From: Prillingera fragicola
Lineage: Eukaryota > Basidiomycota > Tremellomycetes > Trichosporonales > Trichosporonaceae
Direction: 5' to 3'
Assembly: GCA_002335605.1 (NCBI GenBank)
Contig: BEDY01000011.1
Location: forward strand, 434,001 to 498,000
Length of the DNA: 64,000 nucleotides
A program made the translations under genes and the position numbers. Within the stretch, counting starts at the first letter, position 1. Each line of letters starts with the position of its first letter. The notes under the pieces are model-generated. The model saw nothing but the letters and a program-made list of their open reading frames with translations. It was not told the DNA's origin and searched no databases. This document shows, piece by piece, positions 10,672-20,812 of this stretch.

Positions 10672-11596
10672 ATGATTCGCCAGCCTGGAACAAATATCAA
10701 GTAAGAAGAACGGTCACTGAGCAGTGCTGACGACAGACTCACAAATGTGTCAATCGTGCGCATGAAGAAGGGCGGCAAACGCTTCGAGGTGAGCTTGCCT
10801 TTCCTGCCATGTCTTACCCCAGATCGCATGTTACAAGAACAAGGTCAACGAATTTAGGACTGGTGTGTGAGTAACAGGTGTCGCGCACTTGCCAGAGCCT
10901 TGCTGAGACCACAGCGAGACCGACCTCTCCGAGGTGCTCCAGATTGAGCAGGTCTTTACCAACGTGCCCAAGGGCCAGGTTGCCAAGAAGGACGACTGGT
11001 CCAAGGCCTTCAACACCGAGGACATGAACAAGGTCATCGAGGAGGTATGTCTCTTTGCAGCTTACAGAGCTAACTTCAGATTCTCCGCAAGGGCGAGCTC
11101 CAAGTGAACAACCTCGAGCGCGGCCACCAGCTCGCGGCTTTGTCGCGCGAGATCGCCACCCTCGTGACGGAAATGACCGTCGACCCAGCCACGCAGCGCA
11201 AACACACTGTCGGCATGGTTGAAAAGGCCATGACTGAGATTGGCTTTAGCACGCGGGCGGACAAGACGGCCAAGGCGCAGGCGTTGGATCTTATCCGCCA
11301 ACTCGGGCAGGAGGGCAGCGTCCTTCCTGTGCAGCGTGTGCGGATGCGGGTCCGCATCACCATGCCGGGCAAGGACGCGAAGCGCGTCAAGGACAAGGTG
11401 CTTGGGCTTGCGGACGAGGTTGAGGAGGAGGACATGGGTGCAGAGTGGGAGGCGGTGAGTCATCTGACTGTTGCACGGTATTGACTTGCAGATTGTCAAG
11501 ATTAGCCCGGGAGCGTTCCGCACCATTACCGATCTCGTCAACGACGAGTCCAAGGGCAAGGGCCGTGTTGAGAGCATGGGCAATGTGGCAGCTTAA
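10672..11596 (+). CDS. SDO1: SDO1/SBDS ribosome maturation factor
   Basis: Six exons (10672-10700, 10737-10788, 10823-10866, 10915-11044, 11080-11454, 11492-11596) give 244 residues. The spliced protein opens MIRQPGTNIKLTNVSIVRMK and continues KRFEIACYKNKVNEFRTGVE and DLSEVLQIEQVFTNV, the SBDS N-terminal domain, followed by the helical domain (KGELQVNNLERGHQL) and a C-terminal ferredoxin-like domain. Sdo1, with the GTPase Efl1, releases Tif6 from pre-60S subunits in the cytoplasm. Every intron keeps frame and falls at a family-conserved position. The length is usual (about 250). Confidence 0.95.
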
Positions 11597-11774
11597 GCGG
11601 CCCACGCACCCATGGCTGAACCCGACGTTACCAATCCTAGACGGCATCGCTATATTCATTTGTATCAATCTTGACCATCCCGGCAACCTGACCGCTCCGT
11701 CACGCTGTTCACTGATCATTTCTCAAGCTGCGGCTATACTGGCATTAACGTTAATCTCCTACTACAAGCATTTA

Positions 11775-12692
11775 CTAAGCGGCCTTGGCCTTTTTGAGAG
11801 TAGCAAGAATGTCCCCCTTGGCGACACCAGCCGGCTCAAACAAGACCTCCTCGGGGTGGAACCCGTCCCCACCCCACTTTTTCCTAAACGCAACACTAAG
11901 CGCGCCCAGCACCCCGCTAGCCTCAGCCCCAGCCGCCTCCTCGTCTGTAAACTGGGTAACAACCGGCTTGGCCCCGTTGACCGCCTCGAGGGCCTCCGCG
12001 ACCTCCTGCCCAGAAACCCAGTACTCGATGACGGTGTAATTGCTCTCCAGCTGCGGAAGCACGACGACCTGCGCGATAGCCGCCGCGAGGTACGCGGGCG
12101 AGGTCACTGGCGCCCGCACCTCCCGTGCGCGGCCGTACAGCGACAGCGCGTTGCTCGCGACGTCGATGCCGCTGACCTGCGCGACGGCGAGGATGGGCTC
12201 AAACAGCCCATTGGCAATGGTTACGAGGGGGATGTGCGCCGCGCGGGCTTGGTCGTTGAAGGCTGTTTTGGAGGTCACGAGGACGTTGGGGGCGTGCTGC
12301 CTCTCGGCGGCGGACCAGGGGATGGAGTAGTCGGAGGGGATGAAGGCCTTGAGGGATGTGCGGGGCAGGGCCGCGAGGAGGGTCTGTGACGCTTCTGGTG
12401 TGGTCTGGCTGGTCGCGTCGCTGGAATGTCAGTGGTGGAGGTAAGGGGGGGCTTACATGAGGATATCGACGGCGTTGAGCGCCTCGACGACGTCGTTGGG
12501 TGTCGCAGAGTTGACGTCCAGGATGCGGTCGTCCGCGCCGGCGGGGAGGGCGGCGAACTTTGACCCCGGGCGGTGGAGGACGACGAGCTTGAGCCTACTC
12601 GCCTCGTGCAGGGCCGAGAGGTTGGAGAGGAGGGGGGCGCCGAGCTGGCCAGAGGGGCCGAGGAGGGCGACGGTGGGTGCGGAGCTGGTCAT
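11775..12692 (-). CDS. NmrA-like / isoflavone-reductase-like NAD(P)-binding protein
   Basis: Exons 12457-12692 and 11775-12420 give 293 residues. The opening VALLGPSGQLGAPLL has GxxGxxG at 12-18 and is followed by an Arg in VVLHRPGS, favouring NADP(H). FIPSDYSIPWS is the position of the usual F.PSDFG motif of NmrA/isoflavone-reductase-like proteins. These are atypical SDRs that lack the catalytic Tyr and act either as redox sensors binding regulators or as reductases. Which applies cannot be told from sequence. The 36-base intron at 12421-12456 restores the frame between NAVDI and DATSQTT. The stop lies 178 bp from the convergent SDO1 stop. Confidence 0.8.
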
Positions 12693-13488
12693 GGCGACGT
12701 TGGCTGTTGTGTTTGAAGCGGGGAGAAGAAGTAGTAGACGATGTCGTGCTTGTTTCTGATCAAAGGGTCGACATTATATGCCACTTGTTCACTCCAGTGC
12801 CACTCGTTCACTCCAGTTCCAATCTCGGGCATACCGTATTCTCGTTATCAGTTAGTAAGCATCACAAAGCATCTCCAGCATGCCCGCATGCCCGCTCTTG
12901 CCAACACGCAACAGGTCGTCGACACCATGGCGGGCTGCCTGAGATGAGCGACATATTACGTCATATCTCGCCCAACAAATGCCACCGAAAATTAAATGTT
13001 TGATCAGCCCAGCTCCCGTCGGAAACTCGAACACTAGCAGGTCGGCACCGAGGAATGAGTAACAACCAAAGCATCACGCGGCGACGGCGCAGCTCGTTGC
13101 CATCTCGGTGGATGCTTGGTGATGGGAGCAGCTGCGAGTGTGGTACCATGCGGAGAAACAGCTTTCGGCCGCGCGGGTGGAGCGATTGGGTGTTTCCGTC
13201 GGAACTCTAGTGTCAGCAACTTCGCAGCCCGAACCAGCTGGCAACGTGCATCTGGCCGAGGCGGCGAAACAATGCATACTGCTACACGCCAGCAGCCAGC
13301 CTCACAGGCTGGTCCAGATATACATGCGTGCCAGCCCACCGCCAGCGCCAGAGGCGTCGCACGTGCACACCGGCTGGCCGGTGTGTATGGTCCACTTGCA
13401 CGTCCGCGCAAAAGTCCCCAGGTTTGTCCACGCATGTATAGGGCGGAGTCCGGGTGCAGGTGTCGCGCGGTAATCATTACAAGTGGTT
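12693..13488. other. Intergenic span, promoter of the NmrA-like gene
   Basis: About 800 bases between the start of the NmrA-like gene and the end of the PDAP1-like gene. Open frames here overlap on both strands, lack family motifs and have no convincing splice pattern. I see no gene. Confidence 0.5.
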
Positions 13489-14612
13489 TTACTTCTTGAG
13501 CGCAGCCTTCTTGGCGGCGGCCTCACGGGCGGCCTCTGGTGCGTGTCAGTGTGTCCTCTGCGTGGTCGGGGTATGACAACACCCTATCCGCCCACAGTGC
13601 CAGACTCACCCTCCTGCTCAGCGACACGCGCGGCAGCCGCAGCCTCGCGCTTGCGGCGCACCTCCTGGAGACGTGCGAGGTCCGACTTGGCCTGGTCCGT
13701 CTTGCCAGCGGCGTGCAGCTTGGCGTAACGCTCAGCGGCAGCCTTCTTCTCGGCGGCCTCACTGGAAACATCAGCACATGGCTATGCGTTTGTCCGAGAT
13801 GTGTGGGTTGCGCTGTGCGTGGGTCTCCCCTTGAGGAGGCTATGCTGCAGATCGACCTGCTAGCAGACAGCAGCACCCCAAGCCAGCCGACTTGCGTACC
13901 CGTCCGTGGAGCGGGAAGCACGCCTCATTCGTAGAGCTCCATTTCAGGTGCTCCACAGAGGCAGCACCCGGCGGACCCACACACAGCAGCCTCATCCCTA
14001 CCTCTCGTCTGGTACTCACCGCTCGCGGCGTGTAGGCTCGGCCGGAGCCTTGGGCTTGGGCTTGGCCTTCCAAGGGTTAAGGAGCTCGTCGTCGCTGTCC
14101 TCCTCCTCCTCCTCCTCGGCAGGCTTCTGAGCAGCCTTCTTCTTTGCCGCCGCCTCGGCCTGCGCCTTCTTCTGCGCCTTGCGCTCCGCACGGCTCATCT
14201 CCTGCTCCCCCGGCGCGTCGAGCTCGACAGTGTTTCCGAGCTTGAGGTTGAGCGCGGCCATTTCGGGCGCCAGCTGGTGCTCGACGGGCTCGTCGTCTTC
14301 GCTCTCGCTCTCGCTCTCCTCCTCGTCCGAGTCCTCCTCAGAGTCGTCGGATCCGACTGCCTCGCCCCGCATCACCTTGCGCTGCTGCTCCATCAGGTCG
14401 CGCGAAAAGTGACGGCCACCACCGCGAGCCACCTTGAACTTGCTGTAAAAGGGGGTCAGCATGTGTGCGTTCGTTGCCGGCGGCAGGGATAGGGCGGTCG
14501 GTGCTGTTCTACACGGTGGCAACTGAGAAAAAAGTCTCTTGCAGGTGGTGTGTGATGGGTGGAGTTGCACTTACCCGCGTCCACGAGAAGAGGTTCCACC
14601 GCCACGGCCCAT
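13489..14612 (-). CDS. PDAP1/HASPP28-like 28 kDa phosphoprotein
   Basis: Four exons (14575-14612, 14020-14442, 13610-13761, 13489-13535) give 219 residues. The protein starts with a Gly/Arg-rich patch (MGRGGGTSSRGRG), then GRHFSRDLMEQQ, a long acidic Ser/Glu region, and a C-terminal highly charged helix with ERYAKLHAAGKTDQAKSDLA, the hallmark of the PDAP1 (PDGFA-associated protein 1, 28 kDa heat- and acid-stable phosphoprotein) family. Relatives share this A-G-K-T-x-Q-A-K-x-D-L-A-R-L motif. The biochemical role is poorly known; it is a basic/acidic, probably RNA- or nucleolus-associated phosphoprotein. All introns preserve frame. The acidic Ser-rich run is a likely CK2 target. Confidence 0.85.
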
Positions 14613-15841
14613 GTTGTGTATTGGATGTAGAGGTTTTTGGTAGGGAGGTGAGAGAGAGAGAGAAGAGAGGATGGATGCAAGAGGGATGATGTCGAGTTGG
14701 ACTCGAGCAGAAGAACTACAGGGGGGTGAAATTGGGTGGCCAACCACAAGGCTACTAATCAGCACCACTGGGCTCAGTGTCGCTGCAACTATGCGGTACG
14801 CCTCCAGCGCTGCAAACTGTGTCCATAGTACATGTATACAATGTCGACCTCCTGTCCAAGTATGCAGTCGCGTGCATGCATGATACATGGTGTAGGACGC
14901 GCAGACTATGCGCAGAGAGGTCAGCAGCGGAGGCATAAATATAGTCTGATTAGGGTTAATTCAGGATCTGAGTCTAATCCGATTACAAATATTTTCCTAA
15001 TCCAACGCACAGACTCAGGGACGCAGGGCGCAGGGAAAATCAAACACACACGCCCCTCGGCGCGTTCCAGCCAGCGCCCAATTCCTGATGGCCGCAGTTC
15101 GGTGACTTGTTATGGCACTTGTTCTCGTCTCCAGAGCACTGCTGTATGCATAGACTTGCATTGTTATAGCATGCAGACGCGCAGAATGAACAGCAGCGGA
15201 GAGCAACTGACTGCTGTAGTCTATCCCGAGAGATGCAGGAACATGCAGTGGCTGGAAATGCTGCTGAATGGAGCCAGTCCCGATCCCGCGCCAGTGCCAG
15301 TTCCTGTCAACACCCTCTTTCTTTCTCGCTCTAGTCATTTCTCTCCGCATCTCCTTTCTCCTTTCTCTCCATGACTGAACACTAGACCCCCGACATCTCC
15401 TCCCCCCTCCGCAGGCACTGTTGATCCAGTGCATCGCCCCCCGACACTCCCTCAGCTATCTCCGCGTCGCGCACCTCGCAGGTCCGAGGCCCGACCACCC
15501 CAGCAAGAAACACCGTGCACCTGTCGCTGGTCGACCTCTATCGTGCTCAACAGCATCCTGCTGCTTGCTTCTGTTCCATTTTCAACCACAATCATCCGTC
15601 TCTCCTCCCCTGTATCCTCTCACCTGCCCGTCACGACCACCACCACGACCTCTTGGCACTAGACCGCGCTGCTGGACTGCGCACCGCCCTCAGGAAACCC
15701 GTCTCATTGACAAGCTGCCCAACACATCTTGAGCCGCTTGGACCATTGCTGAACCCCGCCGACATCTCCATCGGCCCTCATCCCCTTCGCCAACCATCCA
15801 CGCTCATCGACTTTAGCTGCGACAGGCGCTAGTCCACCACC
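14613..15841. promoter_or_regulatory. Long divergent intergenic region, PDAP1-like / KCH1-like
   Basis: About 1.2 kb with no recognisable gene. The last 450 bases before the KCH1-like ATG are strongly pyrimidine-rich (15300-15830) and contain several upstream ATGs with short frames, so a long 5' leader with uORFs is possible. Confidence 0.45.
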
Positions 15842-17614
15842 ATGGGGTGTTTCTGTTGCGAGTCTGAGTGGAAGCGCGAAGTCGTGCAGGACTACAAGGT
15901 AGGTGGCCTGCTGGATGCGTTTGATGCGCACTGTGCGAGCCAATGGGACTTGGGCTGACTGCTGCTTCTCAGTGGGACCATGTTCCCGTGCGCGAGTTCC
16001 GCATGACAAACTTTGGCACGCGCTTCAAGTACATGTTCGTCTACTTGTTCATCCTGCGTGACGTCGTCATCTATGGTCTCGACATCTTCACTGCTGTCAC
16101 AATGGTCAACTCGAGCCAGTGGACAAACTCGATTACGCAAAAGTGCAAGAATGCCGACACTGACTGCCACAACATGCACTTTGGCGCTGTCAAGTGGGTG
16201 TTTGTTGGCTGCATCATCTTTTCGTTCTTGTTGCTCGGCTACGAGTTCTACAGGGCGAGGCTGGTGATCAAGTCTGGTGACATTTCGTATGCCTTTACCA
16301 ACGTTATGGCCAATGACTACTTTTCATTGAGTGAGTCTTTGCTACAGCATCACGGCTGACGGGGAAGAAAACTATGACAACTTTTGTCTCTTTTGCCACA
16401 TCAGGAGTTCAAAGAAGAAAAAAGACAAGATTGCCTTCTTTGTCTACTTCAACTTTAAGAGTGAGCGCTGCGCTGAGCGACCACTTGCTAACAGTGTAGA
16501 CTGGAAGAGGACAATCCTGGCCGACGGCCCTAGGCAGTCGATTAACGCCTACATTATCTTTTCGATTCTCAAAGCCAGTGGTCTTGGAGAGACGTCCAAC
16601 TGGTGGGAAAAGATTCCCGAGTTCTGGCAGGCGGACGGCGCCAACAGTACCGACAAGATTATCATCAACGCATTGCTCTTCTGGGCCATGACCATTACAG
16701 TTCTCATCTTTCTCGTCTCGCTTGGCTTTCTCCTTGTGGCCGCCGTGCTCTACCTTCCGTTGCTGTGCTACATCCAAGGCAACCTCAAGGAATACGTCTG
16801 CCACAAGGTCGACAAACGCATGGGCGATATCATTCGCAAGGTTCAAAAGGCGCGCATCAGGCGTAACGCCGAGTTGGAAAAGAAGCTCATGGAGGGTGGA
16901 ACGGTCACCAACTCCAAGGGACAGGTCATTGACGGCAGCATGCTGCAGCCTACCCTGCCTCAGATTTCGCTCAACGACGACGACCTCAAGTATGCAGCAA
17001 AGGCCCCCCTCATGGCCCGTCCCTCCACACCAGTGCAGGCCCGACCCAGCACGCCCGTTCAGCGTGGCCCACCAGGCAATGGCCGCCGCTCTCCCGGTCC
17101 GCAACAGGCCTTCGCGCCCACTGTCGACCAGTATGACATTTACGACGCTTACACCGACGGCTTTTCAGAGGACGGCCATGCCTACCCTCCCAAGGCCGCA
17201 GCCTACGACGAAGAGTACTCTACATCAAAGACCTCTCTCGTCGGCTCGGCCGCTCCCCCCGCTGGCACCCCCTTCCAGTCCCGCGCAGCACAGTACCCTG
17301 GCGCGCCGTCCTTCCCCCCGCAAGCGACGCAGCAGTACGCCGCCCAGCGCCCAGCCCAGCAGGCGCAGTACACGCACTATGACGCCGTCGCACGGCAGGG
17401 CAACGCCTGGGGAGCAGTGCACTATGAGCGCTACGACTACAGCCAGCAGCAACCAAAGCACGCCCCAGATAGTATGCGCTACGGCGCCTCGACGCCCGGC
17501 AGCAACTCTGGGCACGGTGGTGGCTATGGCTCCAACCCGGGCAGTGTTGGGAGCAACTCTGGTGGGTTTGCGTCGGTGCCGGGGAGTCACTCTGGCCAGA
17601 GTGGGTGGCGATAG
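15842..17614 (+). CDS. KCH1/PRM6-type low-affinity potassium transporter
   Basis: Exons 15842-15898, 15973-16330, 16368-16460 and 16500-17614 give 540 residues. The N-terminus MGCFCCESEWKREVVQDYKW, the cytosolic motif NYDNFCLFCHIRSSKK and FKNWKRTILADGPRQ are the signature of the fungal KCH1/PRM6 family of plasma-membrane K+ transporters, which act in K+ uptake and calcium signalling during pheromone or stress response. About four membrane segments are visible (near 40-62, 92-115 and two between about 220 and 265), then a long Pro/Gln/Ser-rich cytosolic tail with PSTPVQARPSTPVQ repeats. The intron at 16331-16367 is only 37 bases. The alternative acceptor at 16404 breaks the frame and deletes the conserved NYDNF motif, so I rejected it. 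Gly2 and Cys3/5/6 suggest lipidation. Confidence 0.9.
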
Positions 17615-18229
17615 GGTTGTTTGTAGTATTTGGCACAGCGAGGCCCTTGTACTGTGGGCGATAGATTACAGAGTTACAGATGGACGTTATTCATCAAACA
17701 GAGAGGGTCGGTGAGAGCCAGCAGGCCCAACATTAGAGTGCTGCAGAGAAAGGCTCGGTCAGCCGGCAGGCAGGATACATGTCCAGATGCGTTCGCCCTT
17801 CCCGTCCCCGACAACGACCGCAGGAAGCGGACCAGACCACAGTTTACACGACGAGGCGCTTCTGGACAGTGGGCACGATTGCGTGCGATAACTGTGTCGA
17901 CAAGACGCTAGTAGTAGTGTTCAGCGATACTGACTTTCTGCGTGGCAGGGCTATCCCGCCAGAGTGCGGAAAGTTGTCAGCGTTGGCGGCGGGGATCTAA
18001 GCAGGAACGCCGTCACTGATAACGAGAGCATGCGATGCGATGCAATGCAATGCAATGCTTTGCGATGCGATGCAGAAGTGGTGCGCACTCACGCTATGCA
18101 TTGTCGCCACGTCGCTTCCTCGTCTAGTTTCTTCCCACCTCATTGTCGTCTTGATCACCATCTCTTTCTCCAAGCTTGACTTGCCTTGCCTCGCAGCTTG
18201 CCGTTGATCCACCGGCTCTCCATATCAGC
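17615..18229. other. Intergenic span between KCH1-like gene and F-box-like gene
   Basis: Contains the 3' end of the KCH1-like transcript and the promoter of the next gene. The only structure seen is the pentamer repeat listed separately at 18028-18075. Confidence 0.5.
18028..18075. repeat. Pentamer microsatellite (GATGC/AATGC)n
   Basis: Tandem 5-base units, GATGC and AATGC variants, repeated about nine times with one interruption (CTTTGC). It lies about 155-200 bp upstream of the F-box-like gene start. Probably replication slippage. Confidence 0.8.
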
Positions 18230-18733
18230 ATGGCCGTCATCGACGCCGCGGGCTTCCCCCACATCTTTGCCCTTATCATCAGCCAAGCGCCACCCGAGGC
18301 CCTGCCGGCTCTCCGTCAGACCTGTCGGCAGCTCAAGACTTGGGTCGACGAGCACGAAATGCACCACGTCAGTCTAACAGCCCAAGGCGCGGACGGCGAC
18401 ACGGCCGCGACAATGTCACTGCGCACTCGTGCCGGCAAGCGCCTTGCCGCCCTGCATAACTGGGCAGCTCAGGAGAATCCAGGTCAGCTCGCTGATGTGC
18501 CCCATCTCTCGAGCATCAAGACGCTAGACCTCATCCTGCCTCCCCCCTACGCAGACTGGCTCAACGAGCAGCTGCGTCCCCAAGCCGACACCCAAGTATG
18601 TCCCATTGACATGCTGCGTATGGTGTGCATCAATACGCTGCTTGGGCTTGTCACTCGCGATGAGTATCGGGCGATTGTCGGCGAGGAGACGCATGCGGTT
18701 GAGATGGGGTTGGACGTTCCGAATGTGTTGTAA
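18230..18733 (+). CDS. Short F-box-like family protein (internally deleted member)
   Basis: Single exon, 168 residues. The N-terminus VIDAAGFPHIFALIISQAPP with LPALRQTCRQLKTWVDEH, and the C-terminus LVTRDEYRAIVGEETHAVEM, match the two ends of the F-box-like family found at five other loci in this window. Full members have 350-426 residues, so about 200-250 residues of the middle are missing here while the frame stays open. The start at 18230 was chosen because other family members begin 2-6 residues before the x-D-x-x-x-FPHI block or a few tens before it. The role is unknown; F-box-type N-termini usually bind Skp1 in SCF ubiquitin ligases, but the match is weak. It may be functional or a decaying copy. 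A broken paralogue follows 225 bp downstream on the same strand. Confidence 0.65.
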   Translation: MAVIDAAGFPHIFALIISQAPPEALPALRQTCRQLKTWVDEHEMHHVSLTAQGADGDTAATMSLRTRAGKRLAALHNWAAQENPGQLADVPHLSSIKTLDLILPPPYADWLNEQLRPQADTQVCPIDMLRMVCINTLLGLVTRDEYRAIVGEETHAVEMGLDVPNVL

Positions 18734-18958
18734 TGTAACTGTAGCAGCTCATGCATGTTGGGCCAGGTGAAGCTTGATCTTGTGCATGAGAGACAGACTA
18801 TCTAGTTCTGAGAGCATGCACCAGTGTCTCTGTAAGATGGATGGAACCCATGGCCATGGCACGTCGCCACTGACATCAAGCATTCTCGCATGTACATGTA
18901 TCATGTTGCATTCACACTTCAACCCTCACACTGTACAACTAGCTTCTTCCTACCCACC

Positions 18959-20007
18959 ATGCCAGCCGTCACCAGCTCTGTCGTGCTCGACCACTCCATG
19001 TTCCCCCACATCTTCTCTGCAATTGTTCAGTTTGCGCCACCAGCGGCCATGAGGGTCCTCCGGTCCTCCGGGCCACCTCGCGTGAGCTCAAGACGGCAGT
19101 GGACGCGGCCTTTCTCGACCTCATGGCCCATGCCCGGATCCAGGTCATTGAATGTCCTCTCAACCCAGGCAAACAACCAGCACAGTTTCTCATCACGGCC
19201 AACGGAGTGCGCATTCCCGGCCTACAGACATGGCACTTGAACAACTCTGCAGTTCAACGGTCAATCACCTCTGTTCCCGGCTTTCCGCGCATCAAGCTGC
19301 TCGATATTGTGTCAAATCCTTACATCTGGCAGCCCAAGGACTGAACCGTTGAACAACAGAGTCGACCCCTAATCGACACTGTGCGTGTCCTCGAGGGTTC
19401 ACCAAACTTTTGGCCACTGCCACTCAGAGCCACCTTCAAAGCCACCATCAAGGCAGACACAATCGTCTACCTCCCCTCTACGATATATGGACAGTCGGTC
19501 TCTGAACAGCAAGACATGGGTCTCCTATCCCAGTGTACTCGCATGTGCAAACTTGTTGCCCACATCTTCCCTGCCGGAGCACGGGCTTTCAATACAGCCA
19601 TGTCTGCCAGTCTTCACTCTCGCCTTGTTGGCTTTGAAGATGTGGTGCTCGTCTCTTCCGAGTCACCATGTCCTCCAGAGCTGTTTCCTGCTATCAACAA
19701 TTACTCAGGGGGAGTCGTGGGCTATCTTGGCCTGTCCACCGAGATAGCGATGAGGCAGGGTCTGTCAGTCACACTCGTCGGTCCGGACCAGGCTTTGCTG
19801 TTGATGAGGTCAAGCGATCCAACAGGTGAGGCATCCCGCCACAATCGTCAAGTATACTCTGCTCTCCACGGCATCACGCTTCACGTGAATGCTCATAATG
19901 TTGCCGGCATGTTGCAGATGTGTACGAGGGAAGAGTATCGTGACATGGTTGGGCAGCAGCAGTATGAGATTGAGATGGGTCTGGATCTTCAAGACATGAA
20001 CTCTTAG
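18959..20007 (+). pseudogene. Broken F-box-like family gene
   Basis: The start VLDHSMFPHIFSAIVQFAPP and the end MCTREEYRDMVGQQQYEIEM match both ends of the F-box-like family. Two lesions separate them. First, the 8-base unit GTCCTCCG is present twice in tandem (19055-19062 and 19063-19070), which shifts the frame between VLR and RATSRELKTAVD. Second, a TGA at 19342-19344 interrupts the second frame, which otherwise runs open through TVEQQSRPLIDTVRVLEG to the stop at 20007. The second lesion could be hidden in an intron (GTGTCA...CAG is possible), but other family members appear intronless. The duplication has no such escape. The reading beyond each lesion is otherwise family-like, so the gene was lost recently. 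Confidence 0.75.
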
Positions 20008-20812
20008 TCGACAGCGGGCGGCCGAACCATACTCGGATCATACTCGGAAATCGACCGGTCGTTTACCTGCGGAGCCCAACTCTTACCTACAGCAGGTCGT
20101 TGCCATGCGCAGCAGCGAGACCCCTGTTTACCCTTTTATGCACTCGCTCGCCGCATTGGGCTCGGTGTCGCCAGTCGAGCACGTTCAATGCTGCCTGTAC
20201 TAGCGTCGCTAATGCCAGGCCACAAATAGATGCTCACATTCAGGCACCCTGATCATGATCATGAACAGCTTGGTCGGACGGGCAGGATCACACGTTCGTT
20301 CTTCTCTCCCTCTCTTGGTCATCCCTCGTCCATCTTGCTTCATCAGCAACTGCCATGGCAATATGCCATACCAAGGCATCATTGAAGGCAGAGGCACTCA
20401 CTAGTTTACTCTGACATCAATCGGCAGACCAGATCAAGCGCCAGTCCTTGACCCGTTCTCACTCGGCCGCCTTATCGTCGTCCACCCATGCTCACACTTC
20501 GTGCACTACCACCCTGTCGCACATGTCATATTCAGGGCCAATTACGGCAACTGACGCAGCTGTCTATGTTTACCGGTACCAGCTCTGCGGATCGACAGGT
20601 CATGTTGCTGATGACGGCCCACGCGGTCTCTTCCTACTCATCGTCTCGCACGTTGTCACCTCCTGCAGGCAATACACAGCACCTCACTGGCTAATGGAGT
20701 GGGAATCATCTCAGTATTGATCCGACCAGCTCGGCATGCTGCCAAAATAGCTTTGACTATAAACTGACGACCATTCCCAGATCATGACGAACCCCCACGC
20801 ACACTGTCCAAA
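20008..20812. promoter_or_regulatory. Upstream region of the purple acid phosphatase gene
   Basis: No gene seen. A TATA-like element (TATAAA, 20758-20763) lies 50 bp before the phosphatase ATG. A 10-base direct repeat CATACTCGGA occurs at 20028-20037 and 20039-20048, one base apart. I did not find an exact CACGTG Pho4-type site. Confidence 0.45.

Noticed and set aside
16331..16404. Acceptor at 16404 for the second intron of the KCH1-like gene
   Set aside because: It breaks the frame and removes the conserved NYDNFCLFCHIRSS stretch; the 37-base intron ending at 16367 keeps both.
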